Positions 30,680 to 41,312 of a DNA stretch of 64,000 bases are shown in pieces. The DNA is from Lentisphaeria bacterium. Lineage in GTDB: Bacteria; Verrucomicrobiota; Lentisphaeria; Victivallales; Victivallaceae. The notes under the pieces were generated by a model. It worked only from the letters and a program-made list of their open reading frames with translations, searched no databases and had not been told where the DNA came from. Position 1 is the stretch's first letter. The number at the start of each line of letters is the position of its first letter. The position numbers were made by a program, and so were the translations under genes. The DNA lies in assembly GCA_022009855.1 (NCBI GenBank), contig CP091727.1, positions 4,340,001 through 4,404,000 on the forward strand, given 5' to 3'.

Positions 30680-33600
30680 TCAGTCGGTGCCGTCCCGGAC
30701 ACAAGATGCTTCAGTACCAACGGCGTTCTCCCACAAAAGTTCCGGCGGAGTGAACAATCCGTAAGGAGTCAGATTGCGATACTCCGGATGGGCGTACTCC
30801 CGGAATTCGTTCGCCCCGAACCGCAGTGGATGCGGATCGGTGAGGAAGAACGGACCGAGCGCATTGCGCCGGGAGCCGATCACCTCGATCTCCAGCCGGT
30901 TTTCACCATGGAGCGGCCGCCCGAGCTCCAGCTCCCACGGTTCCCACCCGAGGATGCCCGCCTCTTCTCCATTGAAACGGATCCGCAACGCGGTGGAAGC
31001 GTGCCGTCCCAGCCGCAGACGCAGTCGGCCGGGTTCCGTCCTGTTCCAGTCAAATGTGGTGCGGTACACCATATTTCCGGCATAATTCGGAAATCCCATC
31101 AGGCACCAGTCGCCCGGCGGAAGGGTGCGGCGAAGTGGCTGGAGCGTCTCATTCTCCACACAAAATTCGCCGAGCAGATAGATCGCCTCCAGTCCGACGC
31201 AGTCAGAACGGTACTCCCGGGAAAGGCGCAGCAGATTGCTCCCGCCCCGGAGGGCTCCCGCCGGAACCGGTATCCGGCGGATCGCGTCGTCGATCCAGCA
31301 CCCGTCGGCATGGCGGCTCTCCAACGCTACACCGTTGAGCTCAATCCGCCACTCCTCCGGCCGTTCAAGTGCGAGAAACAGCGCTCCTTCCGGCAACGCG
31401 GCGACGTCGAAGCGATACTCCAGCGCCAGGGGAGCGTGCGCCACCGTCTCCTCTTTCCGCGCCCACGGCTGAACCATCCGTCCGCCCCGGACCGGAACGT
31501 CGAGCGACCTGCGGACCGCGTCGTCGATCCGCAGGATGAAGTCCGGCTCGTGCCGGATCCCCTCCCCCAGTTTCCACGCGGCCCGGTCGAGCACCAGAAC
31601 ATTCGGTTCATCGCGCTGAATTTCCCACTTTCGAGGAGCCAGTTTGATCCGGAAATCCATCCGGAACCGCTCCGGCTTCTCCGCTTCAGGAATTTCCTGA
31701 AACGAGAGGCGGAAGATCCTGCTCTGAAGTGCTTTGAAGGAGGTCTCCCACCGGTATCCGTCGGGAGACGTTTCCACCGGATGTCGCAGAATCCTCCCGC
31801 TTTCCGGCACCAGTTCATACAGGAAACCGTTCCGGGAGGTGAAGAGTTCCACCGCGACGAACGGCACTTCGCGCCGCCGCTCCGCGCACCGGATGCGGTG
31901 CTCGTCGGGCACTTCCGTTTCAAATCCAGGATTGCAGAGAAAAAGATCCAGCCCCTCCTCCGACTCCCGCAACTGGTAGAGCAGCCCCCGAACGGGCGTC
32001 CCATCGTTCCCCGTGAAACGCACCCGACGGACCAGCGGCTCCGCCACCTCGACGCCGTGTGGCAGATCGCGCCAGAACTCCCGAGCCGCCGGGTCGGGAA
32101 TTCCATCAACCCGCGCAGGAGCTTCCCCGGCGACGCAGACGGTTCCGCCGTTTTCCCGGAATCGGCGCAACAGCGCCAGCGTGGTGCCGCGGATCGTCTC
32201 CATCTCCGGCAGAAGCACTGCACGGTAGACTCCGGAACCGAGCTTCAGCAGCGGTCCCGGTTCGACCTGGCCGAACTTCGCCAAATGTTCCTCGTCACCG
32301 TAATCGAAATCGAGCGCACGGTCGAGAAGGCCGTTGCGCAGATGCGCCAGCTTCCGGTCGAACTCCTGCGCCGCGGTCAGATTGCGATTGAGCAGAACCC
32401 AGGCCGATTCGACCGGGTGAATCACCAGCAGATCGCGCACCTCGCGCCCGCGGCTGAGCACCACGCCAAGCCGGGCGAAATAGTCTTCGAGAAACTTCAA
32501 AGTATCGTGAAAACTGGAGTGCGGCGAGAAGGAGGCCGGATAATCGCGCTTCGCCTCCCCTTCCATCGTATAGAACGACAAATGCAGACAGCGCCGGTTG
32601 ACTCCGAGCGCATACTGCCAGTCGCCCATCGCCTTGTATCCGGCAAAGCTCATATCCCAGCCGGTGCAGCCGTAAACCTCGCTGACCCGGACCGGGCGGT
32701 CGAACTGTCGTGCCGCGCTTGCAAGCTGTTTGCAGGCGTCGTAGAGCTGGCCATACTCGGTCAACTGATCGATGCCCGGAACCTGCATGTATGGATAATG
32801 ACGCATCGAGGCGCCGACACAGCGGGTCTGCGAAGAAGGGGTATCCTCCCAGAGCAGGTGGCCGGTGAGCGCAATGCCGTTTCTTTCGCACCACGCTCCG
32901 ACCTGTTTCGTGAAGGAATCGACGAAGAGTTCCGTCAAAAGCCGCCAGTAATGGTAACGTGCCGGAGACGCGGCCCGCTCCGGGCAGTCGTAAAAGAGTT
33001 CGGGCAGATGTTCCGCAAGATCGTATCCGAAACGCTCCCGGAAAAGTTCCGGCAGGCGAAGCGTCCACGCCGCATCCGCCGCCCCCGGATAAGGAAGCGG
33101 CACCAGATTGGCGTAGCGCCAGTAGTGCGGCTCATCGGTGAAGATCGCCGGAACCGCACCACCGAAATCCTTTCCGAGCTCCCGCCTGTATCGGTCGTAG
33201 GTCACCTCAATGAACCGCTTCACCGCTCCGGGGTTGAGCACGTCCAGGTAGGTGTACTTGTTGAACCAGTCGCTGCACGGCTCCTCTTCGGCGAAAATTT
33301 CGAAGCACGTCTCCCCGCGGGCCGGATCTCCGCGGTGAAGATTCCTTGCGACGGCGCCGTCGAGACGCGCACTCCAGAACCCGAAGCTCACCGGATGCGC
33401 CGGACCGGAATGGGCATGCAGATAGAGAATCCACGCCCGGCAGGCCGGATCGCATGTCACCAGCCCCCCGCCGCTCCGGACGCCCAGCGGTCCTCGTCGT
33501 AGAGACAGGGAATCAATCCACACCGCTTCGCTTCTTCGATGGAGGCGCGGATGCAGTCGAACCACTCCCGCCCGAGGTAGGGCGTCGCCAGTCCGACCCG

Positions 33601-33756
33601 GGAATGCATGAAGAATCCGCCCAACCCCATCGCCTTGAATTCCCGGATCTGGCGCCGCAACTTTTCCGGCTCCAGTCTGCCGTTCCAGCTCCAGAACGGC
33701 TTTCCCCGGTATGCCGCGCCGGGTGCGGCAAATTTTTCGGCAAACGTTTCGGGCAT
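30680..33756 (-). CDS. Large glycoside hydrolase, GH106/alpha-L-rhamnosidase-like (one frameshift)
   Basis: About 1025 residues. The N-terminus reads KPFWSWNGRLEPEKL and GLGGFFMHSRVGL, the opening of a TIM barrel in large PVC glycosidases often annotated as alpha-L-rhamnosidase-like. The barrel continues (AIFTDEPHYW, GHLLWEDTP, VSEVYGCTGWDM), and beta domains at the C-terminus end in GH2-like sugar-binding strands (IYLLGEFCVEN, LRIRFNGEEAGIL). No signal peptide is evident. ATG 33756 is better spaced from AAGGAG than ATG 33762. A run of six C on the plus strand (33464-33469) should be seven. The gene is divergent from an AraC regulator, its likely controller. The exact GH family is tentative. 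Confidence 0.72.
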
Positions 33757-33805
33757 TCCCATCTCCTTTTTTTGATATAATATACCGGAAAATCGAAAAA
33801 AATCC

Positions 33806-33834
33806 TTGACTTTTTCTTCAAAAGATAGTACAAT
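33806..33834 (+). promoter_or_regulatory. Promoter of the AraC regulator gene at 33866
   Basis: TTGACT (33806-33811) and TACAAT (33829-33834) are spaced by 17 bases, in the 109-bp space shared with the divergent glycosidase gene. Confidence 0.6.
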
Positions 33835-33865
33835 TCTTTCAAACCGGATTCAGGAGGCGAAGTTG

Positions 33866-34753
33866 ATGGAGGAAGAACGGACAATCCAGTCCCTGCGTGG
33901 AGACAATCTCTGGAAAGGGGGGTTTCCACTGCGGGTGGTTCGCTACGATCACCGCCGCAACCGCCGGATGCACCAGCACGATTTTTTCGAACTGGTGCTG
34001 GTGACCTCGGGACACTCCCGGCATGTGACGCCGAACGGAAGCTGCGAAATTTCCGCCGGAGACATTTTTCTGATCCGCCCCGGCACGGCACACGCCTATG
34101 AGGCAGTTTCCGACTTCTCTCTGGTCAATCTCATCTATGCGCCCAATCTGCTGCCCCTCTGCGATCTGGCAAAATCCCCCGGCTATCAGGCGCTCTTCGT
34201 GCTGGAGCCGGAACAGTGGCTGCCCGGAGGTGAATTCCGTCATCTCCGGCTCGACCGGGAAACGCTGCACCGCGCCGAAATCGAAATCGAACGGCTGGAA
34301 AACACGCTTTCGGAAAGCAAACCGGGGCACCAGTTCCGGGCACTGGCCGTCTTCATGGGGATCGTCAGCATGCTCGCCGACTACTTCACCGAACTTGCCG
34401 TTCCGCCGGAACGGCAGGAACTGTTCCGGCTCGGCCAGGTGCTCGGGTATCTGGAGAAAAATTACAGCTCCCCCGCTGACGCTGCCGGAGATCGCCCGCC
34501 ACGCGGCGGTCTCCGAAGTCACCCTTTACCGGCTGTTCCGCAAGGGAATCGGAGACTCCCCGATCAGCTGCCTCAACCGAATCCGGATCCGCCATGCCCG
34601 CGCACTGCTCCTGAACACCCGGCTTCCGGTCTCGGAAATCGCCGCCGCCACCGGCTTCACCGACAGCAACTACTTTTCGCGCTGCTTCCGTAAATTTACC
34701 GGTCTCTCCCCCGGGAGTTCCGCGAACGGCCGCCCCGCCCGGACGAGCCGTAA
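33866..34753 (+). CDS. AraC-family regulator with cupin sensor domain (two frameshifts)
   Basis: 295 residues after correction. The N-terminal half is an AraC-type cupin (RMHQHDFFELVLVTSG, GDIFLIRPGTAHAY). The C-terminal half has two helix-turn-helix motifs (LPEIARHAAVSEVTLYRLF, then VSEIAAATGFTDSNYFSRCF) and ends in the usual FRKFTGLSP. The frame changes at C5 runs 34470-34474 (one too many) and 34708-34712 (one too few). Correcting both gives a stop at 34751-34753 and a normal C-terminus, SPREFRERPPRPDEP. It is divergent from the large glycosidase at 30680-33756 and probably activates it in response to a sugar. Confidence 0.87.
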
Positions 34754-34775
34754 CTGCGCCCCGCCCTGCTGCCGT

Positions 34776-36428
34776 TCAGCGGCAGAGTTCCCGGTTCACC
34801 CGCTTCCGGAGCTCCAGCAGCCATTGTGCCGACCGCGGATACCGATGGAGGGTGATCGGCCGGTCGAGCCCTTCATGAATCAGCGCTTCCACCGCCGGTC
34901 GCCCGATCTTCGACTCCAGCATCTCAAGTGCCCGCAAATCCTGCATCGCCTCCCGGAACACCTCGAAGCGGATGGAGTCAATTGGTTTTCCATCCGCACC
35001 GGGATAGACCAGAAATGAGCCGCCGCCGCAGAAGGTGCGGTCCGCGTCGGTGTCGTGCCAGGGATCCAGATCCTGTTTCAGGCTGAATGCGGAGTACCAG
35101 AAGTTGTATCCCCAGTTGAGTAAGCCGTCGATCTTCTCCAGATAGAGCAGAACGCCGTAGATCCGGAACCGGGCGGAAGGCATCCCGAACTGCCGGTTGG
35201 GCAGGCCGTCCTGATAGTTGCCGCAGTAGTAAATCCAGCGTTCCGGCAGCTCCAGATCCCGGAATTCATCAATCGCCGTGATGCAGGGAACCGGGCAGCA
35301 GCAATCGCCCGTACGGCTGTATTCCGGCGAGGACAGGGCGTCCATCACCCGGAATCCCGGAAGCAGTTCCGCGAAAAGCTCCACGCCGTACCGATACCGT
35401 TCGACATGCTCCACTGACGGTTCATCGGAGATGTGAAAGACGCAGCGCTCCATCCAGCCCCGGCGGCTCAACAGCGCACCAAGCTCCGGCAGGAGAGCGG
35501 TGAGAAATTTCCGATACTCCGGAGAATCCGCCGCCACGTGCCAGCCGAAACGTTTCTCTTCGCCCGCCGGAGTTTCCACCACGATCTTCGGCGTGAATTC
35601 CGCCCCCCACTGCGTGAAAGCGTGGGAGAACTCCAGATATCGGAACCCGCAGGATTCCGCCAGATCGATCCACCGCTCGAGCCGGGAGAAATCAAAACGA
35701 TATACGCCGTCTTCGTCGCGGATTTTCAGCAGCTGAACGGTGGGACGCTCCGTCCCCGGCATCGTATCCAGCGGAATACTCCAGAGCGGAGTATAGAGCA
35801 TGTTTCCCCCGTGAGAAGCGAGATCGCGCATGTAATGCTCCAGCACCTGCCAGCAGCGTTCACTCCAGCACTCCAGCCGATACCGGCTCAGAAGGCAATC
35901 CGCATGGAACCAGATGGTGTTCTTCAGCCGCTGCGGGGCGAGAACCGGCTCCAGCACCTCCACGGTGAGCGACAGCACCGTCTCCCGCGGCGGCGGCGAA
36001 GGCCACGGAGTCGGGGTCGCGGCGCAGACCAGAGAAATTTCCACCTCGTAACTGCCGGGAACGGCATCCGGAGGCACCGCCACCGTCACCCAGAAAGCAT
36101 TCCATTTGCCCCGCACCATGGTCAGCCGGTTCCCGGGGATCAGCGGATCGGGAAAGAGTCCGGGTTCACTGGTCAGAATGAACGGATCATCCGGCATCGC
36201 CGGCAGGAAACTCGGCACGGATTCCACATGCCGGACCGTGAACACCGGAGCATTGCCGCGCCCCCGGATCGTGCAGCTCACTTCGCATCGTTCCTCACAT
36301 CGGCAGGCGATCTGAAAACTCCCGACCTCGCCGCGCAACAGCGTCAGACGGTCGATCGACTCCGCATCGAGGCGGTCGGAACAGAACACTTTTTCCAGTG
36401 ACGAAACAATTCGAGTCTGCAAATACAT
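34776..36428 (-). CDS. DUF4091 protein, GH123-like glycosidase
   Basis: 550 residues and intact. It has no signal peptide. An N-terminal beta-sandwich region (about residues 1-150) is followed by a TIM-barrel-like region (NTIWFHADCLLSRY, HGGNMLYTPLWSIPLD, FRYLEFSHAFTQWGAEF, CVFHISDEPSVEH) and the C-terminal DUF4091 signature (GLLNWGYNFWYSAF, FLVYPGADGKPIDSIRFE). The DE pair in HISDEPS corresponds to the catalytic Asp-Glu of GH123 beta-N-acetylgalactosaminidases, so hexosaminidase-like activity is possible. I chose ATG 36428 for its GGGAGA site. It is last in the run of minus-strand genes from 43413 and convergent with the AraC gene. Confidence 0.8.
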   Translation of the reverse strand: MYLQTRIVSSLEKVFCSDRLDAESIDRLTLLRGEVGSFQIACRCEERCEVSCTIRGRGNAPVFTVRHVESVPSFLPAMPDDPFILTSEPGLFPDPLIPGNRLTMVRGKWNAFWVTVAVPPDAVPGSYEVEISLVCAATPTPWPSPPPRETVLSLTVEVLEPVLAPQRLKNTIWFHADCLLSRYRLECWSERCWQVLEHYMRDLASHGGNMLYTPLWSIPLDTMPGTERPTVQLLKIRDEDGVYRFDFSRLERWIDLAESCGFRYLEFSHAFTQWGAEFTPKIVVETPAGEEKRFGWHVAADSPEYRKFLTALLPELGALLSRRGWMERCVFHISDEPSVEHVERYRYGVELFAELLPGFRVMDALSSPEYSRTGDCCCPVPCITAIDEFRDLELPERWIYYCGNYQDGLPNRQFGMPSARFRIYGVLLYLEKIDGLLNWGYNFWYSAFSLKQDLDPWHDTDADRTFCGGGSFLVYPGADGKPIDSIRFEVFREAMQDLRALEMLESKIGRPAVEALIHEGLDRPITLHRYPRSAQWLLELRKRVNRELCR

Positions 36429-36551
36429 GACATTCTCCCACGCTCTCACTCGATCTTTTTCTTTTAGAAAATATGATGCAGAAATAGAGTTTTTTCAATG
36501 GGAGAAAAGATGTTTCAGTTCTACTTCTGATGCAGACCGGTACGGCTGCCC

Positions 36552-37511
36552 TCAGCGGCGGAGCACTCCGCGTGCATCGATGGTGATCAGCCCGCGCAGG
36601 TCGATCACCTGGTTGCGCGGCGTGTGCCCGTAGGGGAAATCCCCGATAGACCGGGCATTTCACCGTGTCGGCGAACTCTTCGATCACGGCAGCTTCCCGG
36701 TCGCCGCAGCGGCTGAGCGTGCCGAACACCACAGCAGCGCAATCTTTGAAGAATCCCTCCTCGCGGAGACGGCCGAGCGAGGCGCGTACCTGGTCGGGGA
36801 GATAATCCGGCGACTCGATGAAAATCACCCTCCCCGCGGTGTCGGGGCGAAAACGGGTTCGGTTCATCGTCTCCAGCAGCCGCAGATGGCCCGCCAGCGC
36901 GAGACCGGATACCTCACCGCCGCGAATCGGCACCAGTTGTACCGGTTCCGCGGATTTTCCGTGCATCGCACGCCGGAAATTCTCCAGACTCGGCGCATCC
37001 ACGGTCAGCAGTCCCAGCGCCGACGGTGCCGTAAAGGGATGTCCGGCGCGCTCTTTCAGCATGGCGAGCTGCAGCGCGGTGATGTCGCTGAAGCCGAGCA
37101 GCGGCAGATCGGGGCGCCGCCGCAGTTTCTCCCAATCCAGTTTCTTCACGACATCGGGGGGAGCCGGTTCCGCCGCGGATGCACCAGACCAGATCCACCT
37201 CCGGATCGAGCCACGCCTGTTCCAGATCGGCGACCCGCTTTGCCACCTCAATGGTTTCATACCGGGTCGCCGGTTCCCTTCGCGGGCGTGAGGCATCAGT
37301 TTGACGCGGATCCCCGCCTTTTTCAATCCGGCAATCGCCCGGTCCAGCGCTTCAGAGGAGTGCGCCGGACAGGCAGGCGCCACCAGCGCAACGGTTTTGA
37401 TCTTCTCGGAAAAATCCCTCCCAGTCGGGGGACCGTCTCCTGCGCCGCTGCTTCGCTCCAGCCGGCCATGGCCAGCGCAAATCCGCAGCATCGACTGACA
37501 AATGATTTCAT
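36552..37511 (-). CDS. Secreted S66 (LD-carboxypeptidase-like) serine peptidase (four frameshifts)
   Basis: 319 residues after correction. A signal peptide (MKSFVSRCCGFALAMAG..AAAQ) is followed by the S66 opening (KTVALVAPACPAHS), LVWCIRGGTGS, LPLLGFSDITALQ and HPFTAPSALGL, and ends in NQVIDLRGLITID. S66 enzymes trim peptidoglycan tetrapeptides or cleave related peptide bonds. A secreted form may recycle cell-wall peptides. Frames break near 37416 (CCC), 37274 (TT), 37156-37161 (G6) and about 36645 (short T and C runs). This is the densest damage in the window, four in 960 bases, with net shift zero. It lies downstream of the GH39-like gene. Confidence 0.75.
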
Positions 37512-37564
37512 CGACTCGGTTTTCCTGCTTTCAGCAACTCCCGCCTTTTCCGGGAAATTTTCCT

Positions 37565-38912
37565 TCACGCTTCCCGAATCCAATAGACACGGTACTCGCC
37601 GCCGGAATCGGGCAGAATCAGAGCGTTGTCACCCGTTCCGCACGCAATCTCCTCCAGATCGTGCGCTTCGTCCAGCAGAAGCACCTTCCACTTGACCGAC
37701 TCCATTCCGGAGGGAAGCCGGACGGCGATTTCGCCACATGACTCCCCTTCCGGCAGGAACACCGCGAGCAGGATCGCCCGCTTTCCCTGCGCGTCCCTCC
37801 CCGCGATCAGACGGATTGCCTCCGAATCGGAAGCGCATCGGACCAGATTCTCATAGTGCGCCATTTCCGCAAACGCGCGGAAGGCGTAGTACAATTTCTG
37901 TTTCTTCCCGTAAAACCACGGACTCCAGCTGGAGGAACCGTGGCCGATCAGAATAGAAACAGGTCATGGCAAGCGGACTCTTCTGCCATGCGATCAGACA
38001 GTGGATCAGATGGGAGGCCACCTTGATTCCACCGGCGGGATGCTTCCCCATGATGTTGTAAATCCGATCCCATTTCTCCAGATAGCGCCACTCGGTCAGA
38101 TGGAGTTCGGTTTCATGGAAGCCGTAACGATCCAGCAGTTCCCGCGCCCGGCGCGCTTCGTCCAGAATGGCGAACGGCTGCCGCGGCCCGGAATAGCTGT
38201 GCCAGGAGAAGAAATCCAGCGGTACCTCCCTTTCCCGGCAGTACTCCAGAAAGACGGGCAGAAAATCCTTTTCCACCCGGGGACTGGCCTGTTCATCCAG
38301 AAAGGTCGCGGAGGGGCCACCGATTTTCAGCGCGGGAAACTCCTGCTTGATCCGTTTCGCCGCCGTTTCGTAGAGGCGGCAGTAGTCCTGCACCGTCCCC
38401 GCCCACATCTTCGAAGGAATGCAGACGCCGTGATCGTCGGGCTCGTTCCAGATCTCCCAGTAGCGGATCCCCAGATGGAAGCCGTTGTTCCACCCTTCGT
38501 TGTAGTGCCGGATGATGTGGAGACAGATATCGGTCCAGCGATCGAAATCATCCGGCACGGCGGTGTAGTAATGCTTCAACGAATGCTCGATCGAGGTGCC
38601 GAGCCGGTACATGATTTCCGACGAACCGGCGGCGATCAGCCGCAGATACTCGTCGGTCTGATCAAAGTAGTAGTTGTCGGGATTGTCCGTATCGGCCTTC
38701 CAGTTCCCGAAGATGTGCTGGATGTCCACCAGACGCATTCCCCGGTTGGCCAGCGGCGCGTCGTGCAGGCGGACTAGCGACAGTTCGAGAGAATAGTACT
38801 CCTTGAGCAGCTCCTCGCTGCCGGGGTAGAGCTGGGGGCCGAGATTGCCGCCGTTGAGACGACGCACCTTGCCGTCCGGCGTGTTGAAGTCACAGGAAAC
38901 AAAACGTCGCAT
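37565..38912 (-). CDS. GH39-like glycosidase (one frameshift)
   Basis: 448 residues after correction, without a signal peptide. It has a clan-A barrel with the acid/base Glu in YWEIWNEPDDHG and the probable nucleophile in LHLTEWRYL. GGNLGPQLYPG and LSLVRLHDAP match GH39 beta-xylosidase-like proteins. The product would release monosaccharides from oligosaccharides inside the cell. The frame changes near 37960: one extra base separates SPLAMT from ILIGHGSSSWSPWFYGKK, with no obvious long homopolymer. The start ATG lies one base after the TAG stop of the GH5-like gene, with GGAGAAA upstream, so the two are coupled. Confidence 0.75.
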
Positions 38913-38913
38913 C

Positions 38914-40451
38914 CTATTTCTCCTTTTCCTGATTTCGTTTGAATCCGTCGAGAATCGCCTGCTTGCGCGCCGTCATCTCGACCGGCGCCATATTTCCGGG
39001 ATCGTCGGAGTGCTCCACAGACCAGCCCTGCCATTCCCGAAAGGCGTGATACGCCCAGTCCCATCCGTACTCTTCAAAGAGCTCGATGCAGTCGCGGAGC
39101 CAGCGGTCCGCGCCGGGCGCCCAGCGGATACAGCCGAACTCCCCGATGTAGATGCGGGCGCCGGTCTTCTCCTGAAATTTTTTCACCGGCACCAGAAACT
39201 TCCGCAGATACTCCTTTTCCCTCTTCCGGGCGGCGTCCGGTTAGCCGTTGTAGGAGGCGAGCTTTGGATTGAGCTGGTGAGTCAGCTCCATCGGCGCGTA
39301 GACGTGCACGCTGTAGATGATGTTCTCATAGGGAAAAACCGGCAGATACTGCAAGGTATCCGGGTGTGACATGTAGTCCGACTCGACGATGATCGGCGTA
39401 ATCGGGTCGATCGCGCGTATCTCCCGAATGATCCGGTCATACTGCGCGGCGAGGAGCGGATCGTCATGCTTCAGGCAGCTGGTGTGCGGCTCGTTGAGCA
39501 AATTGTAGCCGAATACGGCGGACTTTCCCCGGCACTTCGCCGCGGCCCGTTTCCAGAAATCAACCACGGCGTCACGTCCGGCAGGCGTTCCCAGTAGAAC
39601 CGCGCCGGAATTCCGGTTGGCATGCAGATCGATCGTCAGCATGATTCCGTATTTTTCCGCAAGTTCGAGGGCCTGATCCAGATTGGCGAGGTGCCGTTCC
39701 ATGGCGGTTCGGATTGCAGGCAGTGTGGCCTCCTTCGCATTGACATTGGCAATCCAGCGCATGGAGTTGCCGCCCATCTTCTTCAGGTCGGCGAAGTTCT
39801 TCTCCACCGGCTTCGCCGGACACATCGCGCCCCGTTGCCGCGGCGGATTCACCGTGTAGACCGCCCGGGGAACCTCCTTCATCGTGAAAATCGAACGGGG
39901 CATCGCGCTGCCGGGATAGAGGCAGATGTTCTTGAAGGAAACCTTTCCGGTGGTGTTCTGAAGCCCGAGCGTCAGATGGCCGAGCCGGACATCCGACGGG
40001 ATCTGGATCATCGAACCAAGTTTCCGCCAGGGGCGGTGCCGTACTTCTGCTTCGGTGTGAGAAATTCAGGATAACTCCGCCCCTGAGACGGAGAGTTGTA
40101 CGGCAGCATGAATTTGATTCCCAGATAGGATTTCGTCGGCTTCTTCACGTTTTCGTTTTCCAGATAGGCCTCGCCGTAGATCATCTTCCCGGCCATTCCG
40201 TTCTTCGCCAGATTGACGGGGATATCCACCATCGCCGATACGGAATTCCCGGCCGATTCCGGCACTTCCACAATCAGGACGTCGGTGTGTTCCAGATCTT
40301 TTTCAATCCTGGCGTAGGGACACCGCCTGACCGCCTGCTTCACCGCGGGCGAACTGAAATCGACCCGGTATACCGAAGACGTCTCCGCCGCCGGCAGCGA
40401 AAGAACGGCGAGCCCCGCAACAGACAACACGGTAAAGACGAAAGATTTCAT
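38914..40451 (-). CDS. Secreted GH5-like glycosidase with an in-frame stop (one frameshift)
   Basis: 512 residues if read through. A signal peptide (MKSFVFTVLSVAGLAVLSL) and an N-terminal beta domain precede a GH5-type barrel: SMRWIANVNAK, GIMLTIDLHANRN, FGYNLLNEPHT (acid/base Glu), YSVHVYAPME, and nucleophile Glu in IYIGEFGCIRW. The frame breaks at a TTT run (40021-40023, one base missing). Separately, TAA at 39243-39241 stops the frame before the nucleophile, while the same frame continues with barrel-like sequence to 38914. A truncated product would lack catalysis. This is a substitution-type lesion, either real nonsense or a consensus error. It follows the pseudopilin in an operon. Confidence 0.75.
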
Positions 40452-40488
40452 GGCATGTTTCCTGCAATATGTTCCCGATCCTCGAATT

Positions 40489-41241
40489 TCACTCATTCTG
40501 CAACGGCTGGAACGGTTTTCCGGGCAGAGCACGGGCGGCGGTATCGGTCAGCGACTCCACGTGTCCATCCAGAAACACCATTTTCGCCGTCCGGTTGTGA
40601 CGCTAGGCGATCGGACCGTCGGCATCCACCTGACGACTGTCCGCACCGGCCAGAATGTAACTCTGATAGGTGCTGGCTTTGGAGCTGTAGAAGATGTGCG
40701 TCAGAGCGTCGCTCCAGCCGACCCGGGCCGAAGGCTGTTTGACCGTGGCCAGTTTGGGTTTCTTATCCTGGCTCCAGTCCCAGTTTCCGGCGGTGTAGCT
40801 CCAGTGAATGCACTGAGCGGGCCGGGTATATCGATACATCGCATCGTGCCAGAAAGCGGTTTTTCCGCTGTAGGAGTTCGGGCAGAGAAAGTTATTCGGC
40901 CAGAACCTGCTCCGCACGCCCTTGATGCCGAGCAGTTCGCGGAAGGCGGCAAGATCATACCAGTTGTTGTTCGGAGTCTCCACCGGATCTTTGATTTTCA
41001 CCCCCCACTTCGCCGTCGCAGGCCAGTAATCGTCGTATGCGTGACAGTAGAGAATCGCCCCCTGGGCCATGCCTTTAAGCATATTGACGCAGACGATGCC
41101 CCGCGCGGTTTCCCTTGCCTTGTTCAGTGCAGGCAGCAGCATCGCCGCCAGAATTGCGATGATCGCGATCACGATGAGGAGTTCGATAAGGGTAAAAAAA
41201 ACGTGGCGGCTCTCCGGGGCTTTCCGACATTCCGTTCGCAT
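40489..41241 (-). CDS. Type II pseudopilin-like protein interrupted by an in-frame TAG
   Basis: 250 residues if read through. FTLIELLIVIAIIAIL lies near the N-terminus after a leader of about 15 residues, with AGGAGA before ATG 41241. The frame meets TAG at 40605-40603. It then continues without shift through RHNRTAKMVFLDGHVE, an exact H-X9-DG motif, and ends naturally at 40489. The preceding text GPIA suggests a lost Tyr codon, TAC or TAT to TAG. The protein is the third pseudopilin in the window and sits between an HlyD-like adaptor and a GH5-like enzyme. Confidence 0.8.
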
Positions 41242-41312
41242 ACTTCTTTCTCCTGTTTTCACGTTTCGACTGCACCTTTCCCAAATCTTCTCCTGCGGCA
41301 CTCATTTTCCCG

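Noticed and set aside
30677..33502. Plus-strand open frame of 941 codons antisense to the large glycosidase
   Set aside because: It is the mirror of a GC-rich gene, with Arg/Pro/Gln-rich text, no family motifs and no ribosome site. The minus-strand protein has clear glycosidase structure.
33756..33762. ATG 33762 as start of the large glycosidase
   Set aside because: It is only one base from the AGGAG site; the second ATG at 33756 has normal spacing.
40603..40605. TAG in the pseudopilin as pyrrolysine
   Set aside because: Nothing else suggests pyrrolysine use, and Tyr fits the motif; a substitution or error is simpler.
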